Of a DNA stretch of 64,000 nucleotides, positions 43,853 to 53,167 are shown piece after piece. Position 1 is the stretch's first letter. Every line of letters starts with the position of its first letter. Location of the stretch: contig JAQCDS010000003.1 of assembly GCA_027620655.1 (NCBI GenBank), positions 74,449 through 138,448 of the forward strand. The letters run 5' to 3'. Origin of the DNA: Bacteroidota bacterium. GTDB lineage: Bacteria > Bacteroidota > Bacteroidia > Flavobacteriales > Flavobacteriaceae. The translations under genes were made by a program, and so were the position numbers. A model generated the notes under the pieces. That model did not search any database, was not told the origin of the DNA, and worked only from the letters and a program-made list of their open reading frames with translations.

Positions 43853-44701
43853 TTAATCTATAATATTAGTTATTTCTATTTCTACTCGTCTATCAAATTT
43901 TGGATCACCACCTAAAGGATATTTATGTTTTAAGCCAACATATTTCATTCTTTTCCTAGCAACACCATTTTTCATCAAGTACTCATAAATATATCTAGCT
44001 CTTGCTAAAGATAAATTTCTTCGACCAGTTCCTCTATCAATAGCATCTCTTCCGTTTGCAGTGCAACAAACATGACCCTGTATTGTAAAATATACTTTAT
44101 TCTTTTCTCTTAATATTCTTGCTATTTTTTCCAGCACAGGAATTGATTCTTTTAATACATAACTATATCCAGTTCTAAAAAGAATGTTGTCAAGAACTAT
44201 TTTATCTCCTACCAAAAGATTACTTTCAAGTGTTATTGGTTTTTTTCTATTATCTATTATTTCATTTTCATCCTCTAATCTAGATGTTTCTTTTTCAGGA
44301 ATATTATATTCTACATTAACCTCTACTTTTCTATTTAAACCTCTAATAATATTTAAATCTTCTGAGTCCACAATTTTTAATAAAATCTCGCCTTTTCCAT
44401 CAACGTTACTTATAAGATTTTCTCTAATACCACCTGTAGAAAACACTTTCTTTATGGCATTTGCCCTATTTTGAGAAAGTATTAAATTATAATTGTCTGA
44501 TCCTCTATCATCACAAAACCCATAAATTGATATTTTTTTTATTTTATTAACATCAAGATTTTTAATAAATAATAAAATTCTATTTTTTTCTGTTTCTGGT
44601 ACTATATATTTATCGGTTTCAAAGTAAACGACATGCTGAATATTTGATTGACCAATCAAATAATTTATACTAAACATGAAAATAAAAATCAATTTTGGCA
44701 T
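43853..44701 (-). CDS. OmpA-family protein with two OmpA-like domains
   Basis: The 282-residue protein has a signal peptide (to about residue 17, NYLIGQ). The first OmpA-like domain spans about 22-130 (VVYFETDKYIVPE, IYGFCDDRGSDNYNLILSQNRA). The second spans about 165-280 (ILFRTGYSYVLKESIPVLEKI, IQGHVCCTANGRDAIDRG, LSLARARYIYEYLMKNGV, DRRVEIEI). No beta-barrel is present, so it is probably a periplasmic peptidoglycan-binding protein. It begins 17 bases after the S41 protease stop and may be the last gene of that run. Confidence 0.88.
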   Translation of the reverse strand: MPKLIFIFMFSINYLIGQSNIQHVVYFETDKYIVPETEKNRILLFIKNLDVNKIKKISIYGFCDDRGSDNYNLILSQNRANAIKKVFSTGGIRENLISNVDGKGEILLKIVDSEDLNIIRGLNRKVEVNVEYNIPEKETSRLEDENEIIDNRKKPITLESNLLVGDKIVLDNILFRTGYSYVLKESIPVLEKIARILREKNKVYFTIQGHVCCTANGRDAIDRGTGRRNLSLARARYIYEYLMKNGVARKRMKYVGLKHKYPLGGDPKFDRRVEIEITNIID

Positions 44702-44718
44702 GCTTAAATATATTTAAT

Positions 44719-46335
44719 TTATTTCAAAAGAGAATAATACCGATTAGAATCATTTAATATGGATTGGGCCTCCAAAATAGTTTTGTTTTTTAAAAGAGAA
44801 TATTCGTACATTCCTTCTTTATAAAAATGTCTTTTTATAATTTCTTCTGACAACTTCCAGTTTATCATTTCTTCTGATTGCTCAAGCGCCAATTCTTTTT
44901 CTTTTTTCAGAGATTCTTTAACTGTTAAAAGCGATGTGTGTAAGCCTTCTAAATTTTCCTCTTTACTGTAGTCAAAAAGCTTTTCTAAAGACTCTTCTGT
45001 GTTTGTTCCCAAAGAAAAATTCTCTGATAAACAATACGCTTTAAATTCTTCAAAAATAATCGGGTTTAAGTCTAAATCTGATAAATTATCAATTTTATTT
45101 TCTCTACAATAATCATTAACAAAAGAGAATATCAAATTTTCTTTTTCTAAAGAAGAAATCAAATTAAACGATGCTATTTTTCCAGTTGCTACATCTGGTT
45201 TTATTCCGCCTCCATCGTAAACAATTCTACCTTTTTTGGTTTTAAATGCTTTCTTTTCTTCTATTTTTTTTGCTTCTCCAGTACTAGAACGCTCTCCATA
45301 ATTTAATGCCTGTATGCAGCGCCCAGAGGGAATAAAATAACGAGAAATCGTAACTTTAATCTGAGCCCCATAGGGCAGCGGTTTCGGTTGTTGTACAAGA
45401 CCTTTCCCAAAACTTCTTATACCAACAATTACAGCACGATCTAAATCTTGAAGAGCACCAGCAACAATTTCACTTGCAGACGCACTTTTTTCATTAACTA
45501 ACACTACAAGAGGAATGTCTTCGCTAATTGGCTGTTTTTGTGTAAAAAATTGGTTGTTATATTGTTCAATATTAGAGCGTGTAGAAACAACAAGCTGGTC
45601 TTTTTTCACAAACAGATTTACTATTTTTACCGCTTCTTGAAGTAATCCGCCAGGATTGTTTCTTAAATCAAGAATTAATCCTTTGGCCTCATCTATGAGC
45701 AAAAATTTTAGTGCTGATTCTACCTCTTGTGCTGATGTTCTAGAAAAGCGATCAAGTGCTATATAACCGATTTGATTTTCCAACAATTTATACAAAGGAA
45801 CGGCTTTTGGTTTTTTTTCACCACGAATTAATTCTACTTCTGTTTCTTTTAAACCTCTTTTGTAAGTTATATTAACTTTTGAATTTTTCTTCCCTTTTAA
45901 TAACATCTCAGCTTGACCGAAAGATTCTGACAATAAAGTTCCATTAATTTTAATGATTACGTCTCCAGATTTTAAACCCGCCCTATCTGCAGAAAAATCT
46001 TTTAAAGGCTCATCAATAATTAATTTCTTATCAATAATTTTCATTGTTGCTCCAATACCAACATAAAGACCAGAGCGATAAATTTTTGCATTTTCTACGT
46101 CTTGTTCACTGCTATATATGGTGTATGGATCAAGCTCAGAAAGCATATGTTTAACACCGTTTTCCATAAGCTCTGCTGGGTTTGTTTTGTCTACATAGCT
46201 CATATTAATCTCTTTAAAAAGAGTATTATAGATTTCTATTTGTTTTGCAATTTCAAAGAAATCAAAACGAAACCCCACAAGAGTAAGTGCCAATGCAACA
46301 ATAAACACCGAGAACCCAATTTTTTTCTTTTTCAT
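44719..46335 (-). CDS. S41-family C-terminal processing protease
   Basis: The 538-residue serine protease has an N-terminal membrane anchor (about residues 6-22) and a PDZ domain (about 85-165; DRAGLKSGDVIIKINGTLL). The catalytic core has NEKSASASEIVAGALQ and IRSFGKGLVQQ; by spacing to the Tsp/CtpA family the dyad is probably Ser286 and Lys311. A helical C-terminal region of about 150 residues follows. It likely acts in the periplasm. Its start overlaps the rnpA stop by 4 bases (ATGA). Confidence 0.95.
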   Translation of the reverse strand: MKKKKIGFSVFIVALALTLVGFRFDFFEIAKQIEIYNTLFKEINMSYVDKTNPAELMENGVKHMLSELDPYTIYSSEQDVENAKIYRSGLYVGIGATMKIIDKKLIIDEPLKDFSADRAGLKSGDVIIKINGTLLSESFGQAEMLLKGKKNSKVNITYKRGLKETEVELIRGEKKPKAVPLYKLLENQIGYIALDRFSRTSAQEVESALKFLLIDEAKGLILDLRNNPGGLLQEAVKIVNLFVKKDQLVVSTRSNIEQYNNQFFTQKQPISEDIPLVVLVNEKSASASEIVAGALQDLDRAVIVGIRSFGKGLVQQPKPLPYGAQIKVTISRYFIPSGRCIQALNYGERSSTGEAKKIEEKKAFKTKKGRIVYDGGGIKPDVATGKIASFNLISSLEKENLIFSFVNDYCRENKIDNLSDLDLNPIIFEEFKAYCLSENFSLGTNTEESLEKLFDYSKEENLEGLHTSLLTVKESLKKEKELALEQSEEMINWKLSEEIIKRHFYKEGMYEYSLLKNKTILEAQSILNDSNRYYSLLK

Positions 46336-46667
46336 AAAGTTTTTTGTTTAAACTTTTCTGCTACAATTTTGATTTCTTTTATCATTTTTTCCCACTCTGG
46401 CTTTTGTTTGCCAGTGAAAATTAGCATAAGCCTATAGTTGTTAGCGGATTCCTTTAACAAGGGCCACAAATATTCCTTTGCCGCCTCTCTCATCTGTCGC
46501 TTTATTCTATTTCTATCAACGGCCAATTTAAAGTTCTTTTTTCCAACCGACATTCCTATAGCGGTTTCTGAACTCTCAAGAAAAATAAGCCTAAAAGGAA
46601 ACGCATTGATAGAACGCCCTTCTTCAAATAAAATTTCAATTTGCTTTTTTCCTTTTAGGCTTTTCAC
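46332..46667 (-). CDS. rnpA: ribonuclease P protein component
   Basis: This is the protein subunit that, with the RNase P RNA, cuts 5' leaders from precursor tRNAs. The 111-residue protein has the family signature VDRNRIKRQMREAAKEY (about residues 50-66), preceded by GMSVGKKNFKLA. It overlaps both neighbours by 4 bases: the M1 peptidase stop upstream and the S41 protease start downstream. The usual partner rpmH and dnaA are not here. Confidence 0.95.
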   Translation of the reverse strand: MKSLKGKKQIEILFEEGRSINAFPFRLIFLESSETAIGMSVGKKNFKLAVDRNRIKRQMREAAKEYLWPLLKESANNYRLMLIFTGKQKPEWEKMIKEIKIVAEKFKQKTL

Positions 46668-48490
46668 TCTTTTTCTAAAACGAGACTATTGTTATCGAGG
46701 TTAATATCAGCAACTTTTTTTTCTGGGTCAAGGGTTATTTTTTTTACTTCTTTATTGTTATTCAACAACAATGAATAGGTTGGGTATGCCCAAGCCCAAT
46801 CGTTAAGTACAATTGTTGTTTCATCTGTAGGTTTTTCTCCACGCATCATTCGTAATGGGATGTAATATTTTATAATTTCACCATCAGCATATTCTATTTC
46901 TAGCTCTGTAGGCATTGGAACCAACCCTATTCTTTCAATTACAATTTCGGTATTTTGTTCATTTTTTTCTACTGATTTAATACCATAATCTATGACATTA
47001 TCTGTTCTGGTCCAATCTGTAAGATACCAGTCCAGTTCTAAACCCGATGCTTTCTCTGCACAACGAATAAAATCATTAGGTGTTGGATGCTTAAAAGACC
47101 AAGAGTTAAAATAGTCATGGAGTGTTTTTCTAAAAGCCTTTTCTCCAATGATATATTTTAGTTGTCTTAAGAAAATAGCGCCTTTTACATAAGAAGAGGT
47201 GCCATAAGCAGCATTATATTCATAGCGATCTGCATGTGTGCTTTGTGGTTGTTCAAAACCACTTAATGCATATCGAACATAGCGCTTGTAGGCTCTCTCA
47301 AAATATTTTTGTTCATCAATATTCATCACATCAACTTCTGCCATTGTGCAAATGTACTCTGTAAAACCTTCGTCCATCCAGGGATGTTTTCCTTCATTTG
47401 TTGCCATCAAAAATTGAAACCAAGTATGCGCCAATTCATGTGAGGTAACCCCAACTAAACTTTCAAAGCTTCGCACCCCTGTAATTAGTGTACACATGCC
47501 ATACTCCATACCGCCATCTCCACCTTGAATTACAGAATATTGCTTGTAGGGATAAACACCAATGTTTTCATTAAAAAATGCCATAAGTTTTGCTGTAATG
47601 GGTTGCAAATCACGCCAGCGTTTTTGATATTCTTTTTCCAAAGTACTTTTGTAATAAAAATGAAGCATTGGTCCATTTTCTATTTGTAATTTATCATGAA
47701 TATAATCGGGGTCTGCGGCCCACGTAAAATCATGAACGTTTGGCGCAACAAAATGCCAAGTATTTGTGTTCTTTCTTTTTTTCTTTTTGTTTACGGGAAC
47801 AATTTTTATATCCTTTTCATTTTGTAAATACCCTGTTCCGCCAACAATATAACTGTTGTCAATTGTAAGTTTTAAATCAAAATTACCCCATACCCCATGA
47901 AACTCTCGACCAATGTAGGGGTCTGCATGCCAACCTTCAAAGTCGTACTCTGCCAATTTTGGATACCACTGCGCCATAGAAAGCACCACGCCCTCAGAAC
48001 TATTTTTTCCAGAACGCCTAACATTTAAGGGGACTTGTCCCTCAAAATTCATCTCAAAAGTTGTCTGTTCCCCAGATAAGATAGGTTTTTTTAGTTCAAC
48101 TTCTAAAATTGTTCCAGAAAGCGTTGTTTTTAGTTTTTCTCCATCCTGAGTTAAATTTAAAACATTTAAAAACCCTTGATCTTCCGGCGCAAGATTTTGA
48201 ATTCTATTCATTACTCTTCTGTCTGGATCTGCAATAGTTCTGGAACGTACGTCCATTTCACTTCCAGGCTGAAAAGCATTAAAATATAAATGGAAAAATA
48301 CGTTTTGTAATATGTCTGGAGAATTATTAGTATAAATTATTTGTTGTGTTCCTGAATAATTAAAAGTATCAACATCCATTTCAACTTCCATTGTATAATC
48401 TACATGTTGTTGCCAATATCCGTTGGTATTTCTTTGACCATTTACAACATGAAAAACGCTAAGTACTATTATGACAAATAAATTTTTCAT
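46664..48490 (-). CDS. M1-family zinc aminopeptidase, exported
   Basis: The 608-residue metallopeptidase has a signal peptide (to about residue 18, HVVNGQ). The exopeptidase motif is GGMEYG (residues 326-331) in place of GAMEN. Zinc ligands are HELAH (His351, catalytic Glu352, His355) and Glu374 in WMDEGFTEY. M1 enzymes remove N-terminal amino acids from peptides. It follows the subtilase gene by 10 bases and overlaps rnpA by 4. Confidence 0.95.
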   Translation of the reverse strand: MKNLFVIIVLSVFHVVNGQRNTNGYWQQHVDYTMEVEMDVDTFNYSGTQQIIYTNNSPDILQNVFFHLYFNAFQPGSEMDVRSRTIADPDRRVMNRIQNLAPEDQGFLNVLNLTQDGEKLKTTLSGTILEVELKKPILSGEQTTFEMNFEGQVPLNVRRSGKNSSEGVVLSMAQWYPKLAEYDFEGWHADPYIGREFHGVWGNFDLKLTIDNSYIVGGTGYLQNEKDIKIVPVNKKKKRKNTNTWHFVAPNVHDFTWAADPDYIHDKLQIENGPMLHFYYKSTLEKEYQKRWRDLQPITAKLMAFFNENIGVYPYKQYSVIQGGDGGMEYGMCTLITGVRSFESLVGVTSHELAHTWFQFLMATNEGKHPWMDEGFTEYICTMAEVDVMNIDEQKYFERAYKRYVRYALSGFEQPQSTHADRYEYNAAYGTSSYVKGAIFLRQLKYIIGEKAFRKTLHDYFNSWSFKHPTPNDFIRCAEKASGLELDWYLTDWTRTDNVIDYGIKSVEKNEQNTEIVIERIGLVPMPTELEIEYADGEIIKYYIPLRMMRGEKPTDETTIVLNDWAWAYPTYSLLLNNNKEVKKITLDPEKKVADINLDNNSLVLEKE

Positions 48491-48500
48491 TTCTATAATT

Positions 48501-50114
48501 TTATTTAGATAATTTTGACGCCATAATTAAAGCGTTATATGCATTAACCAATTTGCCAGATTTACACAGCGCACTGAATTCTACAGTAGACCCGTTTCCA
48601 AGGCTTACTTTTTTCTGTATTGGAAGACCAGACTCCATGAGTATTGTTTTTACTTGGGCAGCACTCAATTTTGGATATTGAGAAAATATAAGCGCCGCGA
48701 TACCTGCAACAAGCGGTGACGCCATAGAAGTTCCTTGAGCAAATTCATATTTGTTTTTTGGATAACTGGAGTATATTTCTGTTCCAGGAGCAAAAACATC
48801 GACACTGCTTTTCCCGTAATTAGAAAATCTAGCGACCAGACTAGAGCTGTAATCGTTTGTTGTTGCACCAACTCTTAAAAAGGTGTCAGAGATTTCTGCA
48901 CCTGTGCCAATTTGATCGTTAGGGTAATTTTCAATTTGATCTGAATTGTTTCCATCATTACCTGCAGCTGCAACAATTAAAACATTTTTTTTGGCAGCAT
49001 ATGCAATAGCATCCCCAACCCAATCACTATGGTTTGAAAAACCTTTTCCAAAACTCATGTTTATAACTTTAGCACCATTGTCAACAGCATAATATACACC
49101 CAAAGCTACATCTTTGTCATATTCATCACCATTGGGGGTATCTCTAATTGCCATTATTTTTACATTGTTGGCAGCGCCGTTAATCCCAATTCCATTGTTT
49201 CTTGTGGCCGCAATAATTCCAGAAACATGTGTCCCGTGGCTTCGGCCTTCTTTTGGCATAACATTATTATTTCCATAGTTTCTATCGTTCAAATCATTTG
49301 GGTCATCATTTACAATAGATCGACCGTCAAAATCAATGTTCAGGTTGTAATCTAGACGTTCGTTAAAAGATTTTAAATCTTTATTAAGGTCCTCTTTTAA
49401 GTCCTCAATAGTATCGTATCCAAAACCATAGGATTGTTTTATGATGCTTAGGTGGCGGCTCATGGTTTGGTCTTTTGTTTCTATACTGTAGATATCATCT
49501 TTAGTAAAAGAGTCTTTTTTAAGGCAATTTAGCACGGCTTTTTCTGCAGTGTTGATTTGCTCTAATATTGAATTGTACTGTTGTTTCAACTCCGTGTATT
49601 TTTTTCTTTCTTTATTATATGTTTCTTGAGCTTCATTATATCTAGGGTGAGAGGTGTTTTTGGTGGTTAGAAGCCGAACAAATTCTAGCTGTTCATTATT
49701 GGCTTCTCCAAGAAAATTCCAACCATTAACATCATCAATATAGCCGTTGTTGTCATCGTCTATTCCATTATTTGGAATTTCATCTTCATTCACCCAAATA
49801 TTGTTTCTAAGATCTTCGTGTGTGATATCTATGCCAGAGTCTATTACTGCAACAATTACAGTTTTGCTTTTGGGTTTTACAAGTTGTTCGTAGGCTAGGT
49901 TTAAGCTAACCCCAGGGATAGTGTCTTTTTTTAAGTCAAAATGACTCCAACCTTTTTTTTCAATTTCTGTAAGCTCCGAAAACTTTACAGGGGTTTGATC
50001 AATATTCTCAATAGGTGTAGAGAGAATTGGTGCTGTGGAGCCACAGCTAGCGAATAGAAATGCCACCGCAAAAACCAGGTGTTTTAAAGAGGAACTTAAG
50101 GCTAAGTTTTTCAT
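48501..50114 (-). CDS. S8-family subtilisin-like protease, lipoprotein
   Basis: The 537-residue protein has a lipoprotein-like signal with candidate Cys24 (FASCGS). The catalytic triad is Asp92 (AVIDSGID), His293 (SHGTHVSG) and Ser463 (GTSMASPLVAG). An acidic DDDNNGYIDDVNGW near 119-132 looks like a calcium site. Between Asp and His lies an insertion of about 150 residues (135-285) with a likely coiled coil (KERKKYTELKQQYNSILEQI). No type IX secretion C-terminal domain is present. It follows the MBL gene by 6 bases. Confidence 0.95.
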   Translation of the reverse strand: MKNLALSSSLKHLVFAVAFLFASCGSTAPILSTPIENIDQTPVKFSELTEIEKKGWSHFDLKKDTIPGVSLNLAYEQLVKPKSKTVIVAVIDSGIDITHEDLRNNIWVNEDEIPNNGIDDDNNGYIDDVNGWNFLGEANNEQLEFVRLLTTKNTSHPRYNEAQETYNKERKKYTELKQQYNSILEQINTAEKAVLNCLKKDSFTKDDIYSIETKDQTMSRHLSIIKQSYGFGYDTIEDLKEDLNKDLKSFNERLDYNLNIDFDGRSIVNDDPNDLNDRNYGNNNVMPKEGRSHGTHVSGIIAATRNNGIGINGAANNVKIMAIRDTPNGDEYDKDVALGVYYAVDNGAKVINMSFGKGFSNHSDWVGDAIAYAAKKNVLIVAAAGNDGNNSDQIENYPNDQIGTGAEISDTFLRVGATTNDYSSSLVARFSNYGKSSVDVFAPGTEIYSSYPKNKYEFAQGTSMASPLVAGIAALIFSQYPKLSAAQVKTILMESGLPIQKKVSLGNGSTVEFSALCKSGKLVNAYNALIMASKLSK

Positions 50115-50120
50115 AATGTT

Positions 50121-50978
50121 TTAGAATATAGAGTTAAATGAATGGGTTTTATCCAGCCTTACACCTTTTTCGGTATGTTTGACTGTTATGATTTCATTTC
50201 TGGCATCATGCTCCAAAAATAAATAATAATTTTGACTTGCAGCGAGGTTAAGAAAAACCTCTTTTTCTTGTAGAGTCAGTAAAGGTCGGGTGTCGTACCC
50301 CATAATAAAAGACAATGAAACATGCCCTGCCGTTGGTAATAAATCAGCCATAAAACACAAGGTTTTACCTTTGTATTTTATCATTGGAATCATTTGCTTT
50401 TCGGTGTGTCCGTCAGCAAAAAATACATCAAAGTCCAGAGGAGAGTTTTTTAGTATATTTTCTTTTGTACAGTTCAAGTATTTTAGGTTTCCAGATTGTT
50501 CAATAGGCTCAATATTTTCCATTAAAAAAGATGCTCTCTCACGTTTGTTTGGTGTTTTTGCCCAAGACCAATGTTTTTCATTACTCCAGTAGGTTGCATT
50601 TTTGAAAGCGAGTTGATATCCTGTTTTATTTGCATTCCATTCAACGCCACCCCCACAATGATCAAAATGTAAATGTGTTAGGAAAACATCTGTGACATCG
50701 TCTTTATGAAAGCCATATTTTGCTAGAGCCTGCTCCACACCTTGATCTCCCCATCGAAAATAATAACTGAAAAATTTATCGGTCTGTTTGTTGCCCATTC
50801 CCGTATCAATTAAGATTAAGCGATCACCGTTTTCAATAAGTAAACATCGAGCAGCAATATCAATCATGTTGTTTTGGTCTGCAGGGTTTGTTTTAGACCA
50901 AATAGATTTTGGGACAACTCCAAACATGGCGCCTCCGTCCAGTTTAAAGTTGCCAACATTTAATGGGTATAGCTTCAT
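50121..50978 (-). CDS. MBL-fold metallo-hydrolase
   Basis: The 285-residue metallo-beta-lactamase-fold protein has the zinc motif THLHFDHCGGGV (about residues 104-115) and further ligands in FADGHTEKQM, CFMADLLPTAGH and LEHDARNE. No signal peptide is seen, so it is probably cytoplasmic. Substrates in this family vary widely (lactones, thioesters, phosphodiesters) and cannot be assigned. It overlaps the SulP gene by 4 bases and precedes the subtilase. Confidence 0.92.
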   Translation of the reverse strand: MKLYPLNVGNFKLDGGAMFGVVPKSIWSKTNPADQNNMIDIAARCLLIENGDRLILIDTGMGNKQTDKFFSYYFRWGDQGVEQALAKYGFHKDDVTDVFLTHLHFDHCGGGVEWNANKTGYQLAFKNATYWSNEKHWSWAKTPNKRERASFLMENIEPIEQSGNLKYLNCTKENILKNSPLDFDVFFADGHTEKQMIPMIKYKGKTLCFMADLLPTAGHVSLSFIMGYDTRPLLTLQEKEVFLNLAASQNYYLFLEHDARNEIITVKHTEKGVRLDKTHSFNSIF

Positions 50979-53167
50979 TTTTGTAATATTTGAGTTTCTA
51001 GACGCATTCCAAAATCCAAAAGTTGTTTTATTTCTTTGATGCTTGCTACTCGTTCTTTATTGAAAATCAGTAACCCGCTTCCGTTAGACTCAACATGGTA
51101 GTAGCTGTTGCTTTCAAAAAATCTAACAAGTTTTTTGTCAAAAAAGTTTTGGATTTCTTTCTTCTTTTCTCCGCTTAAATAAAAGCGATTTGAGAAGTCT
51201 CGTTGGTTTGGTATGCTAATATCCTTTTGTCCAGCAAGAGCGTAAAAACGCTCCAACAACCCCTCTTTGGTTAATGTAAAACTAGGAATTTCTTTAGATA
51301 AATTAATATGTAACATTGTTGAACGAACCACTTCTTTTGCAATGGCCTCACCCTCGGAAAAAGTAATATCAAAAACAGATAAATTGTTTTGGCCTCGTGA
51401 CAGTCTGTTATAGATGTATTCAATTTTTTTAGTTTTAAAAAATAAGAAATTTTCGAGCACCCCATTTTTTTTAAGTCTTTCAGAATTGAAATTAAGGTCA
51501 AAATTTAAGCCTACTTCTTCTAAATCTTTTTGTCGTTTTGTAGCACCACTTTTTATTAAGTTTGATATTGGCAACAACTTCCTAAGCGCAAAAGGATGCC
51601 CCGATTTTGCTCCAAGCAGATCCATTCCTATAACTTCAATGTTGCCACCTTTTTTATAAAACAGTTCTTGATAATCATTAATATTTTCCATGACAGAATG
51701 GTCGACAAAGCCACACATAGAAAAGTCAATGACAACATCGTTCTGCTCTGGAATAACACTCAATTTGTCCTTAAGTTTGTTGAAATTTAAAAAACTACAA
51801 AAATGTTTGACACTGATAAAATAATTTCCATTTTCCTCTTTATACATTAGTACATTCGGCTTTACAATGTTTTTAATAAATAGCCCCAAACTGTTGTTTA
51901 CGATAATATGAATAATAAAAGTTGAAATAAGCCCAGCAAGAATTCCAGAAATTAGTCCAATTTTTAGGGTTACTAGCAATGTTGATAAGAAAATAATTAG
52001 CTGCTCTTTACCTATTAAAAAAACACGTTTTATCATTTCCGGAGCGGCAAGCTTATACCCTGTATAAACTAAAATAGCCATCAATGCAGAAAGAGGTATC
52101 CGAGTTAATTCGCTGTTGAATAGAAGGATAAAAATCATTAAAAAAAGCGCGTGAAATAAATTCCCTAGTCTATTAGTCCCTCCGTTTGTAATATTCACGG
52201 AACTTGGCGCTATAACAGTTACAACATTTAGACCGCCAAATAAACCACTTATTGTTGTTGCTAGCCCTAGCGCTTTAATGTCTTTATTTACATTTGAACG
52301 TCTTTTTTTAGGATCAAGTTTATCTATAGCTTTTATGCTTAATAATGATTCTATACTAGCAATTAGTGTGAGCGCCACAACACTACCCCAAAACTCTATG
52401 TTGTAGATTGACCCAAAGTTTGGCAACGGCAAGTCATTTACCGCTTCAGACAGGCTTGGTATGTTTGGGATCATGTATTTTTCTGAAATAGGGTTAGAAA
52501 TTTTCAATACAAATTCACAATAATAACTAAATCCAACAGAGCATATTACAATCCACATTGGTGCTGGAATTAGTTGTAGATACTTGTTGCGTATTTTAGA
52601 ATAGAATACCATGACGATTAAACTTAGAACACCTGCAATAGCCGCATTAATCAATCCAGGATCCTGATATTCAAATACTTTCATAATGGTTTTTGGGATT
52701 GCAATTAAGTAGTCAATTGTATTGTCTCTACTAATTTTATTACCCAGCATGATATGAAATTGTTTTCCAAGGATTATAAGTCCAATGGCTGCCAACACTC
52801 CTTGAATTGCCGAAGACGGAAAATAATCAGCAAGTTTTCCAAGCCTCAAAAACCCTAAAATTAGAAGCAGTATGCCAGAGCATATAATTGCGGCATAAGT
52901 GGTTGTAAGCCCAAGGGTTGACACCGCGACCAAAACCACCCCTACCAAACCTTTACCAGGGCCAGAAATGGTCACATAGCTCCCTCCAAAAATAGCAACA
53001 ATAACACCTCCCACAATTGAAGTAATTACACCTGCAATTGGCGGGGCATCACACGCCATAGCAAGACCCAAACTCAAAGGTAAAGCAATAAGACTTACAA
53101 CAAGGCCAGAGAATATGTTTCTTGGAATTGCAGCTATTTTTGTTGCTATGCTGTTTTTTTGTCTCAT
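50975..53167 (-). CDS. SulP-family anion transporter with STAS and extra C-terminal domain
   Basis: The 730-residue protein has ten or more membrane helices in residues 15-435 with SulP-typical segments (SGLVVSLIALPLSLGLAMA, GSYVTISGPGKGLVGVV, GLFGGLNVVTVIAPSSVN). A STAS domain covers about 440-550 (VVIDFSMCGFVDHSVMENI). Beyond it lie about 170 residues not usual for SulP proteins, ending near VASIKEIKQLLDFGMRLET. The substrate may be bicarbonate or sulfate. It overlaps the universal stress protein gene by 4 bases and the MBL gene by 4, so the three are translationally coupled. Confidence 0.93.
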   Translation of the reverse strand: MRQKNSIATKIAAIPRNIFSGLVVSLIALPLSLGLAMACDAPPIAGVITSIVGGVIVAIFGGSYVTISGPGKGLVGVVLVAVSTLGLTTTYAAIICSGILLLILGFLRLGKLADYFPSSAIQGVLAAIGLIILGKQFHIMLGNKISRDNTIDYLIAIPKTIMKVFEYQDPGLINAAIAGVLSLIVMVFYSKIRNKYLQLIPAPMWIVICSVGFSYYCEFVLKISNPISEKYMIPNIPSLSEAVNDLPLPNFGSIYNIEFWGSVVALTLIASIESLLSIKAIDKLDPKKRRSNVNKDIKALGLATTISGLFGGLNVVTVIAPSSVNITNGGTNRLGNLFHALFLMIFILLFNSELTRIPLSALMAILVYTGYKLAAPEMIKRVFLIGKEQLIIFLSTLLVTLKIGLISGILAGLISTFIIHIIVNNSLGLFIKNIVKPNVLMYKEENGNYFISVKHFCSFLNFNKLKDKLSVIPEQNDVVIDFSMCGFVDHSVMENINDYQELFYKKGGNIEVIGMDLLGAKSGHPFALRKLLPISNLIKSGATKRQKDLEEVGLNFDLNFNSERLKKNGVLENFLFFKTKKIEYIYNRLSRGQNNLSVFDITFSEGEAIAKEVVRSTMLHINLSKEIPSFTLTKEGLLERFYALAGQKDISIPNQRDFSNRFYLSGEKKKEIQNFFDKKLVRFFESNSYYHVESNGSGLLIFNKERVASIKEIKQLLDFGMRLETQILQK

